Below are positions 46,202-59,885 of a stretch of 64,000 bases of DNA, one piece after another. Position 1 is the first letter of the stretch. Every line of letters starts with the position of its first letter. The notes under the pieces are model-generated. The model had not been told where the DNA came from. It saw only the letters and a list, made by a program, of their open reading frames with translations, and did no database searches. The stretch comes from Halobacillus sp. A5 (GTDB taxonomy: Bacteria > Bacillota > Bacilli > Bacillales > Halobacillaceae): positions 1 to 64,000 of the forward strand of contig NZ_JAIZEO010000002.1 in the NCBI RefSeq assembly GCF_024189315.1, written 5' to 3'. A program made the position numbers and the translations under genes.

Positions 46202-48745
46202 TTATTGTTCAGTCGTGTCGTCTGAATCGTCAACTTGATCTTCAGGCTGGGCGGTTTCTGTAAGTGCTGCTTCCGATTCAATCGCTTCTTCTATCAATTC
46301 TTCTTCTTCTTTTTCAGACTCAATGCGGGCAACTGTTGCTACTTCCTCTTCTTCTTGTAAACGAATCAATCGTACGCCCTGCGTATTTCTTCCCGTTTCA
46401 GAAATACTTTCGACCGACATACGGATCAGAACGCCTTGAGCGGTTATAATCATGACATCTTCCTCACCGTTTACAGCCTTCGTTGCGACAACCTGGCCGT
46501 TTTTCTCCGTGAGGTTACATGTGATAATTCCTTTACCGCCGCGGTTGGTAATCCGATAATCTTCGGCTGGTGTACGTTTTCCAAACCCTTTGCTGGTTAC
46601 GGTCAGCACTTGTAAGTCGTTTTTAATGATTTCCATGGAAACCACTTTATCGTCTTTACGCAGGGAAATACCTTTAACTCCCGCTGCTGTACGTCCCATG
46701 GTTCGGATTTGATCTTCGTTAAAACGGATCACATATCCGTTCTTCGTACCAATCATTATATCCTGTGCGCCGTCTGTCAGCTTCACAGAAATTAATTCAT
46801 CATCATCACGAAGACCCAGCGCAATCAGTCCGCCTTTTCGAATGTTGGCAAATTGGGAAATGCTCGTACGCTTTGTGACCCCGTTTTTCGTTGTAAAGAT
46901 AAAGTACCAGTCATCAACGAAATCCTCCACGGCAATCACAGCATTTATCCATTCGTCGCGTTCAATGTTTAACATGTTGATGATTGGAATTCCTTTAGCC
47001 GTCCGGCTGAATTCAGGGACTTCATACCCTTTCGCCTTATAGACCTTCCCTTTATTGGAGAAGAACAACAGCGTATTGTGGGTGGACGTCGACAATAGGT
47101 GTTCGACGAAGTCTTCCTCATGAGTTCCCATTCCCTGCACGCCGCGACCGCCTCTGCGCTGCGAACGATACGTACTCGCCGGCAGTCTTTTCACGTAGCC
47201 TTGATGAGTAAGCGTCACAATCACAGTTTCTTCAGGAATTAAATCTTCATCCTCAATAAAGTCGGTTCCGCCTAACACAATTTCGGTCCGGCGTTCATCA
47301 TTGAAGCGTTCTTTAATCTCAAGAAGCTCTTCACGAATGATCTCAAGAACCTTTTCTTCATCGGCTAAAATAGCCTTCAGTTCTGCGATAAGTTTCACCA
47401 GCTCCTGATACTCTTCTTCAATCTTCTCACGCTCAAGACCGGTTAACCGCTGCAGACGCATGTCCAATATAGCCTGGGCCTGCTTTTCTGATAAACCAAA
47501 GCGCTCAATTAAGCCATTTCTGGCAATTTCAGTCGTCTGTGAACCACGAATCAATTGAATCACTTCATCAAGATGATCCAATGCAATGCGCAGACCTTCT
47601 AAAATATGGGCTCTCGCTTCAGCCTTACGTAATTCATAAGCGGTACGGCGCTTAATTACAACCTTCTGATGCTCTAAATAGTGCTCTAAGCATTGCTTCA
47701 AATTAAGAACCTTCGGCTGTCCGTCAACCAGCGCCAGGATGTTAATACCAAATGAGGATTGAAGGGCGGTCATTTTGTATAAATTATTAAGAAGCACATT
47801 CGGGTTAGCATCTTTACGGAGTTCGATGACGACCCTCATTCCTGTACGGTCGGACTCATCCCGTAAATCAGTAATCCCGTCAATCTTCTTATCTCTTGCT
47901 AATTCGGCAATTTTTTCAACAAGACGGGCTTTGTTTACTTGGTATGGAAGCTCAGTCACAATAAGTCGTGATTTGCCGTTCGCCTGCTCTTCAATATCAA
48001 CCTTAGCCCGGATCGTGATCGAGCCTTTCCCAGTTTCATAGGCTTTGCGGATCCCGCTCAGACCAAGAATTTGACCGTGAGTAGGGAAATCAGGACCATA
48101 TATATAATCCTCCATTAATTCCTGGATGGTAATGTCAGGGTCCTTACTTAAGGCAAGCACACCATCAATGACTTCTCCTAGTTGGTGAGGCGGGATGTTC
48201 GTCGCCATTCCAACCGCTATTCCGGCACCGCCATTTACCAGCAGGTTAGGGAATCTGGCCGGAAGAACAAGCGGTTCCCGTTCTGTACCGTCATAGTTAT
48301 CATCGTAGTCAATGGTATCTTTGTTAATGTCACGTAAGATCTCCATTGAAATCTTGGACATTCGAGCTTCTGTATAACGCATCGCAGCTGCGGCGTCACC
48401 ATCTACAGAACCAAAGTTACCATGGCCGTCGACAAGCATATTTCGATACGCGAAATCCTGTGCCATCCGCACCATCGTGTCATACACGGCAGAATCACCA
48501 TGCGGGTGATACTTACCGATAACTTCTCCTACGATACGAGCTGATTTTTTGTAAGCTTTATCCGAATGCATGCCTAAGTCGTGCATTGCGTACAATATTC
48601 TTCGGTGTACTGGCTTTAAACCATCGCGGACGTCAGGCAGGGCACGCGCGACAATAACACTCATCGCGTAGTCAAGAAATGAGGTTCTCATTTCATTACT
48701 TATATTTACTTCCTCCACGCGTGGGCGTTCTGGTTGATCGACCAT
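46202..48745 (-). CDS. gyrA: DNA gyrase subunit A
   Basis: The 847-aa protein has the catalytic Tyr124 in [11 protein letters not shown]. The quinolone-determining residues look wild type (Ser85, Asp89 in HGDSAVYD), and the GyrA-box [10 protein letters not shown] lies in the C-terminal wrapping domain. The C-terminus ends in a very acidic tail, a halophile-like trait. TAGGAGG precedes ATG. It lies 61 bp after gyrB. Confidence 0.97.
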   Translation of the reverse strand: MVDQPERPRVEEVNISNEMRTSFLDYAMSVIVARALPDVRDGLKPVHRRILYAMHDLGMHSDKAYKKSARIVGEVIGKYHPHGDSAVYDTMVRMAQDFAYRNMLVDGHGNFGSVDGDAAAAMRYTEARMSKISMEILRDINKDTIDYDDNYDGTEREPLVLPARFPNLLVNGGAGIAVGMATNIPPHQLGEVIDGVLALSKDPDITIQELMEDYIYGPDFPTHGQILGLSGIRKAYETGKGSITIRAKVDIEEQANGKSRLIVTELPYQVNKARLVEKIAELARDKKIDGITDLRDESDRTGMRVVIELRKDANPNVLLNNLYKMTALQSSFGINILALVDGQPKVLNLKQCLEHYLEHQKVVIKRRTAYELRKAEARAHILEGLRIALDHLDEVIQLIRGSQTTEIARNGLIERFGLSEKQAQAILDMRLQRLTGLEREKIEEEYQELVKLIAELKAILADEEKVLEIIREELLEIKERFNDERRTEIVLGGTDFIEDEDLIPEETVIVTLTHQGYVKRLPASTYRSQRRGGRGVQGMGTHEEDFVEHLLSTSTHNTLLFFSNKGKVYKAKGYEVPEFSRTAKGIPIINMLNIERDEWINAVIAVEDFVDDWYFIFTTKNGVTKRTSISQFANIRKGGLIALGLRDDDELISVKLTDGAQDIMIGTKNGYVIRFNEDQIRTMGRTAAGVKGISLRKDDKVVSMEIIKNDLQVLTVTSKGFGKRTPAEDYRITNRGGKGIITCNLTEKNGQVVATKAVNGEEDVMIITAQGVLIRMSVESISETGRNTQGVRLIRLQEEEEVATVARIESEKEEEELIEEAIESEAALTETAQPEDQVDDSDDTTEQ

Positions 48746-48805
48746 TTCATTACCTCCTAGTTACCTGCAGGGTCTTCCTGCTCATTCCACATAAGGAACA
48801 GCTAT

Positions 48806-51051
<2,246 letters not shown>

Positions 51052-51060
51052 CTTGTCACC

Positions 51061-52179
51061 TCATTTCTGAACTTCGATTGTACCGGATGAGACATGAAAG
51101 ATTTCCGCTTCCTTCAATGCTTCATGTTCAATCCCATCGATGCTCGTTGTCGATACAAACGTTTGGACTTTTCCTTGAATGGTATGGAGCAGGTGCGATT
51201 GTCTATAATCATCAAGTTCACTTAATACGTCGTCTAACAAAAGAATCGGGTATTCGCCCACCTCACTATGGATTAACTCTATTTCTGCCAGTTTCAAAGA
51301 GAGGGCGGTCGTCCGCTGCTGGCCCTGAGAGCCGTATGTCTGAACATCCCTGCCGTTGACGTAAAAAACTAAGTCATCGCGGTGAGGACCGGCCAGTGTG
51401 GTTCCACGTTCGACTTCTTTTGCTTCTATATCTTGAAACTTTTTTTCAAAGTTTATCTTCAGTGTTTCCAAATCCATATCCTCTGATACTTGAACACTAG
51501 CATCATAGGCAATTTCCAGCGATTCCAGCTGCCGGATGATGCCTTCATGGATCGGAATCGCCCACGTTCTAAGCAGGTGCAGAAATTTAAACCTCCGCTC
51601 TACAATGGTTACGGCATGCTCAATCAACTGATCTGTCAATACTTGAAGCATCGTTCGATCAGCCGATGGCCTGCGCTGCAGCTCTTTAAGTAAATGATTC
51701 CGCTGCTTCAACACCTTTTGAAATTGTCCTAAATGATAGATGTACCGGGGCTGAATCTGACCGATTTCCATGTCAATAAACCGACGACGCACCTGAGGGC
51801 TGCCCTTGACAAGGTTCAAATCCTCAGGTGCAAACATTACGACATTTAACGCACCGATATAGTCACTTAATCTTTTTTGTTCAATATGGTTAAGCTTGGC
51901 TTTCTTTCCTTTTTTCGAAAAAATGATTTCAAGAGGAAAGCGGCGATTACGCTTAAACACGCTACCTTTTATTTTAGCATACTCTTGATCCCACTGTATT
52001 AATTCTTTATCGCGCGGCGTCCTGTGGGATCTTGTAAAAGCTAAGGCGTAGATCGCTTCCATCAAATTCGTTTTCCCTTGCGCATTTTCACCTATAATTA
52101 CATTTATCTTATCGTCGAAAGTCAGTGAGAGCTGGTCATAGTTTCGATAAGAGCGCATCGACAGTTCATTTATATACAT
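51061..52179 (-). CDS. recF: RecF, DNA replication and repair protein
   Basis: The 372-aa SMC-like ATPase has Walker [10 protein letters not shown] (30-38), the signature [16 protein letters not shown] and Walker [12 protein letters not shown]. It helps RecOR load RecA at gaps. It lies 16 bp downstream of yaaA. Confidence 0.96.
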   Translation of the reverse strand: MYINELSMRSYRNYDQLSLTFDDKINVIIGENAQGKTNLMEAIYALAFTRSHRTPRDKELIQWDQEYAKIKGSVFKRNRRFPLEIIFSKKGKKAKLNHIEQKRLSDYIGALNVVMFAPEDLNLVKGSPQVRRRFIDMEIGQIQPRYIYHLGQFQKVLKQRNHLLKELQRRPSADRTMLQVLTDQLIEHAVTIVERRFKFLHLLRTWAIPIHEGIIRQLESLEIAYDASVQVSEDMDLETLKINFEKKFQDIEAKEVERGTTLAGPHRDDLVFYVNGRDVQTYGSQGQQRTTALSLKLAEIELIHSEVGEYPILLLDDVLSELDDYRQSHLLHTIQGKVQTFVSTTSIDGIEHEALKEAEIFHVSSGTIEVQK

Positions 52180-52195
52180 AAAAGGTCAATTCCGG

Positions 52196-52417
52196 CTATT
52201 CTTCCCGGACAACCTCGTAGTTTCCAAATTCTGGAATACTCACTACATCTCCCAGATAAAGCTTTTTTCCGCGGCGCTGCTCTCGTTCACCATTTACGTA
52301 GACTTCGAATTCGGCTAAAAAAATTTTGACCATCCCACCTGATTCAACTACATTGCTCAATTTCAAAAATTGACCAAGCTGGATATAATCCGTTGATATT
52401 TCAATACGTTCGTTCAT
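52196..52417 (-). CDS. yaaA: S4-domain protein YaaA
   Basis: The 73-aa protein (MNERIEISTDYIQLGQFLKL, then KIFLAEFEVYVNGEREQRRGKKLYLGDVV) is a single S4 RNA-binding domain of the YaaA/RlbA type. It is encoded between dnaN and recF in Firmicutes. Its role is thought to involve ribosome assembly. Confidence 0.9.
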   Translation of the reverse strand: MNERIEISTDYIQLGQFLKLSNVVESGGMVKIFLAEFEVYVNGEREQRRGKKLYLGDVVSIPEFGNYEVVREE

Positions 52418-52543
52418 ATATTCACCCTATTTTTCATGGTTTGTCTTACTCTCTATTTTACTAAAGATATGGCGTGAAGAAAAGCAAACCGAAGAATATA
52501 ACAGAAAATAGCTAAATTGTCCGTTTATTCATAGTAAAAATTA

Positions 52544-52575
52544 AAAAACCGTCATGATTTTTACATCATAACGGC
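52544..52575 (-). terminator. terminator of dnaN
   Basis: CCGTTATGA and TCATGACGG (minus strand) form a stem with one G-U pair, followed by TTTTTTAATTTTT. It partly separates dnaN from yaaA-recF. Confidence 0.75.
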
Positions 52576-52587
52576 TTAATTTCTCTA

Positions 52588-53730
52588 TTAATACGTTCGT
52601 ACCGGCAGGATCAGCTGTAGAATCTGCTCATCATCGACAGGACGGATTAAGAAAGGACGCATCGCTCCTGTAAATTCGACTTTTACTTGATCGTAGTCGA
52701 CAGCTTTTAACGCATCCATCATATATTTCGCACTGAAGGAAATCTTTAATTCCTCTCCATCAATTTCATCAGCGACAACTTCCTCAACGACATTTCCTAC
52801 TTCTGGAGAATTTCCGTTAATTTCGATTTGATTGCCTTCCTTCGTAATCAATCGTACGACGTTGTTGCGATTTTCTTTCGCTAATAAAGAAGCTCGATCA
52901 ATGGATTGAAGTAATTCCTTTGTATCAATTTTAACAACCGTTTTACTTTGCTCCGGAATGAGGCGTGATGTTTCCGGATAGTTTCCATCCAGTAAGCGAG
53001 ATAAGAAGTATAAATGTTTCGTTCTAAACAGCACCTGGTTCTCTGTCACACTGATTTCTATAGTCTCTTCTGAATCAGCTAATATTTTGTTTAATTCATT
53101 TAAGCTTTTTCCTGGAATCACAACAGCAGGAATACTGCCCTGCCCTATTTTATTTTCGAGTGGAATTTTACGTGCAGCTAACCGGTGGCTGTCTGTTGCT
53201 GTGAAATGAAGCTCTTCATTCTCTAATTTCACGTGGACTCCTGTCAGGATCGGCCTCGTTTCTGAAGAAGAAACAGCAAAGACGGTTTGACGAATCAGGC
53301 TTTTTAATAGATCAATAGGCAGCTCAAAGCTGTCCTCAGTATGTAATTGAGGAAGCTGTGGATATTCTTCGGCATCCTGGCCGTTTAAATGGAATTCTGC
53401 TTTTCCAGAACGAATCGTTACATTTCTTTTGTCGTCGCTTTCAATATCTACATGCTGTTGAGGAAGCTTGCGGACAATGTCAGGAAAATACTTTGCCTGC
53501 AGTACAATGCTTCCAGGTTCAATGTTTTCTACATAAACGATGCCGTCTTCTTCAGCTGGAATAAAAGATTCAATCGAAATATCAGAATCGCTTCCTGTTA
53601 ATTTCACACCGCTCGTTGTCGCTTCTAATTTTATTCCTGTCAAAATGGGGATCGTTGTTCTTGAAGAGATGGCTTTCATTACATTTTGAACGCTTTCCAT
53701 CAACTGTGCTCTCTGTATTGAAAATTTCAT
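52588..53730 (-). CDS. dnaN: DNA polymerase III beta subunit (sliding clamp)
   Basis: The protein of about 380 aa starts MKFSIQRAQLMESVQNVMKA and has the three-repeat clamp layout with TTIPILTGIKL, ETRPILTGVH and LPVRTY at the end. ATG at 53730 has AGGAGG upstream. The frame is open to 53823 but that part is origin DNA. Confidence 0.97.
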   Translation of the reverse strand: MKFSIQRAQLMESVQNVMKAISSRTTIPILTGIKLEATTSGVKLTGSDSDISIESFIPAEEDGIVYVENIEPGSIVLQAKYFPDIVRKLPQQHVDIESDDKRNVTIRSGKAEFHLNGQDAEEYPQLPQLHTEDSFELPIDLLKSLIRQTVFAVSSSETRPILTGVHVKLENEELHFTATDSHRLAARKIPLENKIGQGSIPAVVIPGKSLNELNKILADSEETIEISVTENQVLFRTKHLYFLSRLLDGNYPETSRLIPEQSKTVVKIDTKELLQSIDRASLLAKENRNNVVRLITKEGNQIEINGNSPEVGNVVEEVVADEIDGEELKISFSAKYMMDALKAVDYDQVKVEFTGAMRPFLIRPVDDEQILQLILPVRTY

Positions 53731-53897
53731 GGAAGAAATTCCTCCTGTATATATATTAATTATTATTATAAAAAATAGTAATAGAAGTAATAGGCGCTGT
53801 GGATTTGTGGATAACCCATACATCTATTAGCCGCTCTAGTTTATCCACATGTGGACAGTCTGTTGATCAATGTGACTCACTTATTCACACTATTCAG
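53731..53897. other. oriC: oriC, dnaA-dnaN side: DnaA boxes, trio-like repeats and AT-rich unwinding region
   Basis: DnaA boxes TTATCCACA or its complement lie at 53806-53814 and 53841-53849, with a variant TTATTCACA at 53881-53889. Next to them TAGTAATAGAAGTAATAG (about 53777-53793) resembles the DnaA-trio element, and an AT-rich run (53748-53780) follows. The layout matches B. subtilis incC/oriC, where the unwinding site lies downstream of dnaA. Confidence 0.88.
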
Positions 53898-55253
53898 CTA
53901 GTGTGCTTTTAACTGTTCTGTAATTTCATCGAGTTCTCTTTGCAGCTGCTGGTCGGTTGCAATCATTTTAGAGATCTTTTCGTGAGCATGAATGACAGTC
54001 GTATGGTCCCGTCCGCCAAATTCCTCTCCTATCTTCGGCAGAGAGAAATCTGTTAATTCTCTTGATAGATACATAGCGATTTGACGCGGAAATGCGACTG
54101 ACTTTGTCCGCTTTTTGGCAGGGAAATCTTCCAGTCGAATGTTGTATTTCTCTCCGACCATTTCCTGAATCGCTTCAATCGTAATGACACGCGGCTTCGA
54201 GCTTGGAATGATATCCTTTAACGCTTCTGCAGCGAGCGAAGCATTAATATCATGATTAATTAAAGAAGAATAAGCAACAACACGAATAAGTGCACCTTCA
54301 AGCTCGCGGATGTTTGTGTCAATCTGATTGGCGATGTAAAGCATAACCTCATTCGGAATATCGAGTCCTTCGGCTTTTGCCTTTTTCCTTAAGATTGCGA
54401 TTCTAGTCTCTAAATCAGGCGGTGTAATATCTGTGATCAAGCCCCATTCGAACCTCGAACGTAAACGATCCTCCAGGGTAGGTATCTCTTTAGGCGGGCG
54501 GTCACTGGAAATCACAATTTGCTTGCTTTCTTCGTGTAACGTATTAAATGTATGGAAAAATTCTTCCTGGGTTTGTTCTTTTCCAGCTAAGAATTGAATA
54601 TCATCTATTAATAAAACGTCGACACTTCGATATTTATTACGAAAATTGACGGCTTTGTTGTCACGAATCGAGTTGATGAACTCATTCGTAAATTTTTCCG
54701 ATGATAAATAGACAACCTTTGCGTTTGGATTGTGGTCTAATACATAGTGGCCGATGGCATGCATTAAGTGTGTTTTACCAAGTCCTACACCCCCGTAAAT
54801 AAACAGCGGGTTGTATGCTTTGGCAGGGGCTTCTGCTACGGCCAGTGAAGCGGCATGAGCGAATCTATTTCCTGAGCCGATGACAAAAGTATCAAACGTA
54901 TATTTAGAATTAAGCATGCTCTGCGTTGACTCTTCATTGCCTCCGTTACGTACATCCGGCACTTTTTTATCAGCTAATTTTACATCATCCAGCTGATCGT
55001 CTTTCGTTTCTGGAATAATAAATTTTGTTGTCAGTTCAGCGCCCGTGACTTCATGCAGTGTTTCAACGATTAACCCTTCGTATTGGTTCTCTAACCAATC
55101 ACGTGCGAATTCGTTTGGAGCTACGATCGTTAAGGTATTTTCGTTAAGAGAATCTGCTTTTGTTGCTTTCAGCCACGTTTCAAAGCTGGGCTTACTAATC
55201 TTTTCTTTCATCTTTTCTAACGTGTTATCCCATAATTCGTGAATATTCTCCAA
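53898..55253 (-). CDS. dnaA: chromosomal replication initiator DnaA
   Basis: The 451-aa protein has domain I (1-85), a linker, an AAA+ domain with Walker [10 protein letters not shown] and Walker [10 protein letters not shown], and a C-terminal DNA-binding domain with [16 protein letters not shown]. It starts with TTG at 55253 after AAGGGGTG, as in B. subtilis. It binds the boxes on both sides of its gene. Confidence 0.98.
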   Translation of the reverse strand: MENIHELWDNTLEKMKEKISKPSFETWLKATKADSLNENTLTIVAPNEFARDWLENQYEGLIVETLHEVTGAELTTKFIIPETKDDQLDDVKLADKKVPDVRNGGNEESTQSMLNSKYTFDTFVIGSGNRFAHAASLAVAEAPAKAYNPLFIYGGVGLGKTHLMHAIGHYVLDHNPNAKVVYLSSEKFTNEFINSIRDNKAVNFRNKYRSVDVLLIDDIQFLAGKEQTQEEFFHTFNTLHEESKQIVISSDRPPKEIPTLEDRLRSRFEWGLITDITPPDLETRIAILRKKAKAEGLDIPNEVMLYIANQIDTNIRELEGALIRVVAYSSLINHDINASLAAEALKDIIPSSKPRVITIEAIQEMVGEKYNIRLEDFPAKKRTKSVAFPRQIAMYLSRELTDFSLPKIGEEFGGRDHTTVIHAHEKISKMIATDQQLQRELDEITEQLKAH

Positions 55254-55290
55254 ATTTTCACCCCTTTCTCCCGTTTAAAGAAAACAAAAA

Positions 55291-55336
55291 AGCCTTCCGT
55301 TCTCTTTTTCGAACGACATCAAAAGATCGAAAGGCT
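55291..55336 (-). terminator. terminator-like hairpin in the dnaA leader
   Basis: On the minus strand AGCCTTTC (55336-55329) pairs with GGAAGGCT (55298-55291), and GTTCG pairs with CGAAC inside; TTTTTTG follows. It lies between the dnaA promoter and start codon, so it could attenuate dnaA. Confidence 0.5.
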
Positions 55337-55364
55337 ATTGTACAATGTTTGTTTAATGTGTAAA
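55337..55364 (-). promoter_or_regulatory. dnaA promoter (candidate)
   Basis: On the minus strand TTTACA (55364-55359) and TACAAT (55342-55337) are 16 bp apart, within reach of the DnaA boxes upstream. Confidence 0.5.
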
Positions 55365-55740
55365 TGATACTCATCCGGTGTAAGATGTGGACGCATGCAT
55401 ACTTATACAAAGGAGAATCATCCAAGTTATTTTCATTATCCACATAGATGTTGATAAGTGTTTTAACAAGTGTGTTAATAAATGTCCACACGTTATCCAC
55501 AGATTGTGTATAGTTTTTTTGCTGCATGAATTTAATTCACGGTTAAACACAAATATAATACCAGATAAACTCACTTCATGCAATGCTTTAAGGAAACTTA
55601 TCCACAAGCCCCACAACTTGTAGATATTCTCTTTCCACAATACTAGATTTTGTGATTATCTTGTCGATATTTGTTGTGGATACTCTAAAAAGGCAGAAAA
55701 AGTTATTCACACCCTCTGTGAATGTTCGCTAAATCAGTCG

Positions 55741-56093
55741 ATTTACGTCCGGTTTCTTTGTTATGTAACAGCTGCTGTTATATAACGGGTTTTATGGCGT
55801 GGTTCCAGGTGAAGAGGTATACGATCATCAGGAGAGTAAATAAGTTATTTCGTAAGATCTTTAAATTGATGAAGTCCGCTCTGTCTTTTTTCAGGAAGAC
55901 GGCTGTTTGAAGATATCGCTGGCTACGTAAACTTGCGCTCTTCTCCTCACAAACACATCGACAATACCCCTGACAACTTTGGTAAAAGAAGCTGAATTAA
56001 ACTAATTTACTTAACTTCGATCGGAGAAATCAGGGCTCCTGTTTAGAAGGGCGCAGTTCACTTTTGGAGCATCGGAATCTAAAAGAATAATCA
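55741..56093. other. gap between oriC and rpmH with no recognised gene
   Basis: One short frame (55722-55910) is open but has no ribosome site and no recognisable product. I see no repeat, RNA gene or protein here that I can support. Confidence 0.4.
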
Positions 56094-56122
56094 TTGACAT
56101 AAAATTATCAATTGATTATAAT
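56094..56122 (+). promoter_or_regulatory. consensus sigma-A promoter of rpmH
   Basis: A perfect TTGACA (56094-56099) and perfect TATAAT (56117-56122) are separated by 17 bp, a maximal match, as expected for a ribosomal protein gene. Confidence 0.9.
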
Positions 56123-56156
56123 TATCGGGACTGCCTTTTAAATGTATGATTTGTAA

Positions 56157-56321
<165 letters not shown>

Positions 56322-56352
56322 GCCACTGAGATCTTCAGTGGTCTTTTTTTCT
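56322..56352 (+). terminator. attenuator/terminator between rpmH and rnpA
   Basis: CCACTGA and TCAGTGG form a seven-bp stem around GATCT, followed by TCTTTTTTT. It would set the higher output of L34 relative to RnpA. Confidence 0.8.
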
Positions 56353-56407
56353 AGTTCAAGTACAGGTGAAGACGAGAGCGCTTTTCTTTTCGGAGGGTCA
56401 TGAGGTC

Positions 56408-56761
56408 ATGAAGAAAGCTTACCGCATAAAAAAAAATAAAGATTTTCAACAAGTATTTCAGCATGGTCAGTCATTCGCGAACCGGCAGCTCGTCCTTTAT
56501 TACTTAAAGAAGAAGGAACAATCCCATTTTCGAATTGGTTTATCGGTCAGCAAGAAAATTGGACATGCTGTGATGAGAAACCAGATTAAAAGATACCTAA
56601 GACAAGCGTTTCACGAGATGGAAGACGAAATTAGACAGTCTTATGATCTTGTCATTATTGCCAGGAAACCAACGAATCAAATGGACTTCCATGAAATAAA
56701 GAGCAGCTTGACCCATGTGCTTCATAAATCAAAGCTATTAAACAAGAAGTCGCGAAACTGA
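56408..56761 (+). CDS. rnpA: ribonuclease P protein component
   Basis: The protein of about 117 aa begins [20 protein letters not shown] and contains the RNR-type motif [16 protein letters not shown]. It binds RNase P RNA for tRNA 5' processing. ATG at 56408 has GGAGGG upstream; the frame is open to 56366 without support. Confidence 0.95.
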   Translation: MKKAYRIKKNKDFQQVFQHGQSFANRQLVLYYLKKKEQSHFRIGLSVSKKIGHAVMRNQIKRYLRQAFHEMEDEIRQSYDLVIIARKPTNQMDFHEIKSSLTHVLHKSKLLNKKSRN

Positions 56762-56839
56762 CATTTTTATATAGTCATTACCTATTAAAAAGTGCTACAC
56801 TATTTTATAGTGACAGTGAATGTGTAAGGAGGAAGGACG

Positions 56840-57601
56840 TTGCGTAACAAATGGATAGCATTACTTGCAATGACAGGTGTGCTTACGTTCTTATCCGGGT
56901 GTACCGAAATTAATCAGGAAATCACCAAGGATAGTACAGGCTTTTGGAATGAATATATTGTTTATCCCTTATCTCAAACATTACAATTTTTCGCAGATTC
57001 AACGAATGGAAGCTATGGTCTGGCGATCATTATCGTAACGATTATTATTCGATTACTTCTGCTTCCACTTAACGTTAAGCAGCTGAAGAGCTCAAAGGCC
57101 ATGCAGGAAATTCAGCCTCAGCTTCAGGAGCTGCGACAGAAGCACAGCTCGAAAGATCAAAAAACACAACAGCAGCTGCAGCAGGAAACGATGCAGCTTT
57201 TCCAAAAGAATGGAGTCAACCCGCTGGCTGGCTGTCTGCCTATTATCGTGCAGATGCCGGTATTGATCGGTTTTTATCACGCCATTATGCGTACCGAAAC
57301 AATTCAGACGCACGACTTCCTATGGCTGCAGTTAGGAACACCCGATCCGTTTTTAGCGATTCTGACAGCATTGACAACCTTCTTGCAGCAGAAATTAATG
57401 ATGGCTGGAGGAGCGGCGGCTCAAAATCCGCAGATGCAGATGATGCTTTACATTATGCCGCTTATGATCGGTACCTTTGCATTCTTTTTCCCATCTGCCT
57501 TAGCTTTATACTGGATCGTCGGTAACATCGTTATGATCTTACAAACTGTATTTATCCGTAAGCCAATGATGAAAGATAAGACGGGAGGCGCAGCCAAGTG
57601 A
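56840..57601 (+). CDS. yidC: membrane protein insertase YidC1/SpoIIIJ
   Basis: The 253-aa protein has a lipoprotein signal with lipobox LSGC (Cys21), then five membrane segments of the YidC/Oxa1 family including the hydrophilic-groove region ([20 protein letters not shown]). It inserts membrane proteins and is needed for sporulation in B. subtilis. TTG at 56840 follows AAGGAGG. It overlaps jag by four bases. Confidence 0.95.
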   Translation: MRNKWIALLAMTGVLTFLSGCTEINQEITKDSTGFWNEYIVYPLSQTLQFFADSTNGSYGLAIIIVTIIIRLLLLPLNVKQLKSSKAMQEIQPQLQELRQKHSSKDQKTQQQLQQETMQLFQKNGVNPLAGCLPIIVQMPVLIGFYHAIMRTETIQTHDFLWLQLGTPDPFLAILTALTTFLQQKLMMAGGAAAQNPQMQMMLYIMPLMIGTFAFFFPSALALYWIVGNIVMILQTVFIRKPMMKDKTGGAAK

Positions 57602-58215
57602 AGCAGCTGACTGCTACTGGAACTACAGTTGAAGAAGCGGTCCAATCAGCACTAAATCAGTTACAGACATCAAAGGACCAGGTAAATGTTGAAGTCATTG
57701 ATGAAGGTAAAAAAGGATTTTTTGGAGTGTTTGGAACAAAACCGGCGATTGTGAAAGTTGTGATTCAGAAGGATCCTGTGCAGGACGCCGAGTCATTCAT
57801 CTTAGAAGTAGCAGAACAAATGGGGGCCCCGGTCGAAGTGAAAACAGAGGCAAGCGGGCGGGACATTTTTATCGAAATGACAGGTGAGAAAATCGCTATG
57901 TTAATAGGTAAACGTGGACAAACCCTGAATTCACTGCAGTATTTGGCTCAATTAGCCGTAAATCGAGATAAAGAGCAATATTATACGATTATTCTCGATG
58001 CCGAAAATTATCGAGAACGACGTAAAGAAACATTGGAGAATCTAGCTCACCGATTGGCTGAGAAAGCCGTGCGTATGAGAGAGCCCGTGAAGCTTGAGCC
58101 TATGCCGTCCTATGAACGAAAGATTATTCATGCGGCTTTGCAGGACCACCAAAAAGTAGAAACGGATTCAGCTGGAAATGATCCGAAACGACATATTGTG
58201 ATCCGTCCCGTTTAA
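57598..58215 (+). CDS. jag: Jag/KhpB RNA-binding protein
   Basis: The 205-aa protein has a Jag N-terminal domain (1-50, with [13 protein letters not shown]), a KH domain ([19 protein letters not shown]) and an R3H domain at the C-terminus ([13 protein letters not shown]). It is coupled to yidC by a GTGA overlap. Confidence 0.95.
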   Translation: MKQLTATGTTVEEAVQSALNQLQTSKDQVNVEVIDEGKKGFFGVFGTKPAIVKVVIQKDPVQDAESFILEVAEQMGAPVEVKTEASGRDIFIEMTGEKIAMLIGKRGQTLNSLQYLAQLAVNRDKEQYYTIILDAENYRERRKETLENLAHRLAEKAVRMREPVKLEPMPSYERKIIHAALQDHQKVETDSAGNDPKRHIVIRPV

Positions 58216-58252
58216 TAGAAATACTTCTGTCTGGCAGGCAGAAGTATTTTTT
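58216..58252 (+). terminator. terminator of the rpmH-jag cluster
   Basis: AAATACTTCTG and CAGAAGTATTT form a stem followed by a T-run, directly after jag. Confidence 0.8.
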
Positions 58253-58337
58253 TATGGAAAAAAGCATGTGCTGCCAGGTTCACGAGTAAAGAAACTCGGT
58301 GCCCGGGCACGCAGGATACTCTTCCTGGTATAGAAAG

Positions 58338-58447
58338 TTATTCACATGTGGATAATTTGTGTTAAGTCTTCCCAAATTACCCCTAAATGTGATAATCTAT
58401 TATGTTAGTGAGTTTAATTATTTTCTAAACAATCCCCGTGTGGATAA
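58338..58447. other. DnaA-box cluster upstream of mnmE
   Basis: TTATTCACA (58338-58346) and TGTGGATAA (58347-58355) stand back to back, with a second TGTGGATAA at 58439-58447. B. subtilis has a DnaA-box cluster at the same place (thdF = mnmE), used to titrate DnaA. Conservation of position supports function. Confidence 0.75.
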
Positions 58448-58483
58448 CTTATATATGACTTTATTAGAAGGAGGTGACCGCGT

Positions 58484-59860
58484 GTGGAAATGGATACGAT
58501 TACGGCGATATCAACACCTATGGGAGAGGGTGCGATCGCAATCGTTCGATTGAGCGGTCCTGAGGCTGTAACAATTGCGGACTCTCTGTTTCAAGGTAAA
58601 AATTTAAATCAAGTCGAGTCCCATACGATGCACTATGGCAAGTTAATTGATCCAGAGACAAAGGAAGTCGCTGAGGAAGTTATGGTGTCGGTGATGAGAG
58701 CGCCGAAGACATTTACCCGTGAGGATGTTGTCGAAATCAACTGCCACGGCGGACTGGTATCTGTTAATCGCGTATTAGAAATCGCCTTAGCGAATGGTGC
58801 CCGCTTAGCTGAGCCTGGAGAATTTACGAAACGCGCCTTTATGAACGGCCGAATTGACCTTTCGCAGGCGGAAGCCGTCATGGATTTAATCCGCGCGAAA
58901 ACGGATCGGGCCATGAGTGTCGCTCTTAAGCAGATGGACGGAAGATTATCCAATCTCATTGGGGACCTTCGACAAAAGCTGCTTGAGACGCTGGCTCATG
59001 TCGAAGTAAATATCGACTATCCTGAATACGATGATGTTGAAGAAATGTCGAACGATATGATGCGCGAAAAAACGAAAGAAGTGCTACAAGAGGTTGAACA
59101 GCTGTTAGAAACGGCGCGCCAGGGTAAGATTTTGCGTGAAGGACTTGGAACAGCCATTATCGGGCGCCCCAATGTCGGCAAATCCTCCCTTATGAATGCA
59201 CTTGTTCACGAAAATAAAGCAATTGTAACCGAAATTCCAGGCACGACCCGCGACGTCATTGAAGAATATGTCAACGTGCGCGGCGTTCCTCTGCGATTAA
59301 TCGATACAGCTGGAATCCGCGAAACAGAAGATATTGTCGAAAGGATCGGTGTCGAACGCTCAAGACAGGTGTTGAAGGAAGCCGATCTCATCCTTCTCGT
59401 GTTAAACTATGGAGATGAGTTCACGGAAGAAGATAAGAAGCTCTTTGAAGCCGTAAACGACCTGAACATTATTGTAATTGTAAATAAAATGGACCTTGAT
59501 CCAAAGCTCGACCTTGAAGAAGTAAAAAGGTCAGCAGGAGATCATCCCGTGATTTCAACAGCACTCATTCGTGAGGAAGGCATCGATCAGCTCGAAAACG
59601 CCATCGCGAACACGTTCTTCGAAGGCGATTTGGATGCCGGAGACATGACGTATGTCTCAAATGTCCGCCACGTGCAGCTGCTCAAGCAGGCCAGGCAGGC
59701 TTTAGAAGACGCGCAGCACGGGATGGATATGGGAGTACCGATTGATGTGGTACAAATAGATGTGACAAGAACGTGGGAGCTGCTGGGTGAAATTATCGGC
59801 GATGCCGTCCACGAAAGTTTAATTGATCAACTGTTTTCACAGTTTTGCTTAGGGAAATAA
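58484..59860 (+). CDS. mnmE: tRNA modification GTPase MnmE
   Basis: The 458-aa protein has an N-terminal tetrahydrofolate-binding domain, an inserted G domain ([26 protein letters not shown]) and the C-terminal CLGK. With MnmG it makes the cmnm5 side chain at U34 of tRNAs. GTG at 58484 follows AAGGAGGTGA; ATG at 58490 is possible. Confidence 0.97.
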   Translation: MEMDTITAISTPMGEGAIAIVRLSGPEAVTIADSLFQGKNLNQVESHTMHYGKLIDPETKEVAEEVMVSVMRAPKTFTREDVVEINCHGGLVSVNRVLEIALANGARLAEPGEFTKRAFMNGRIDLSQAEAVMDLIRAKTDRAMSVALKQMDGRLSNLIGDLRQKLLETLAHVEVNIDYPEYDDVEEMSNDMMREKTKEVLQEVEQLLETARQGKILREGLGTAIIGRPNVGKSSLMNALVHENKAIVTEIPGTTRDVIEEYVNVRGVPLRLIDTAGIRETEDIVERIGVERSRQVLKEADLILLVLNYGDEFTEEDKKLFEAVNDLNIIVIVNKMDLDPKLDLEEVKRSAGDHPVISTALIREEGIDQLENAIANTFFEGDLDAGDMTYVSNVRHVQLLKQARQALEDAQHGMDMGVPIDVVQIDVTRTWELLGEIIGDAVHESLIDQLFSQFCLGK

Positions 59861-59885
59861 ATTAATTAAAGGAGAGACGACCAAA

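Larger units (their letters stand above)
55254..55740. other. oriC: oriC, upstream of dnaA: DnaA-box cluster and leader
   Basis: Perfect TTATCCACA boxes occur at 55436-55444, 55493-55501 and 55598-55606. Near-matches include TGTTGATAA (about 55449-55457) and TTATTCACA (about 55702-55710). This is the incA/B-type box cluster that regulates dnaA and forms the bipartite origin of bacilli. No gene is recognised here. Confidence 0.88.

Noticed and set aside
55722-55910. Short plus-strand frame between oriC and rpmH
   Set aside because: It has no ribosome binding site and no recognised protein character, and it lies in origin-flanking DNA.
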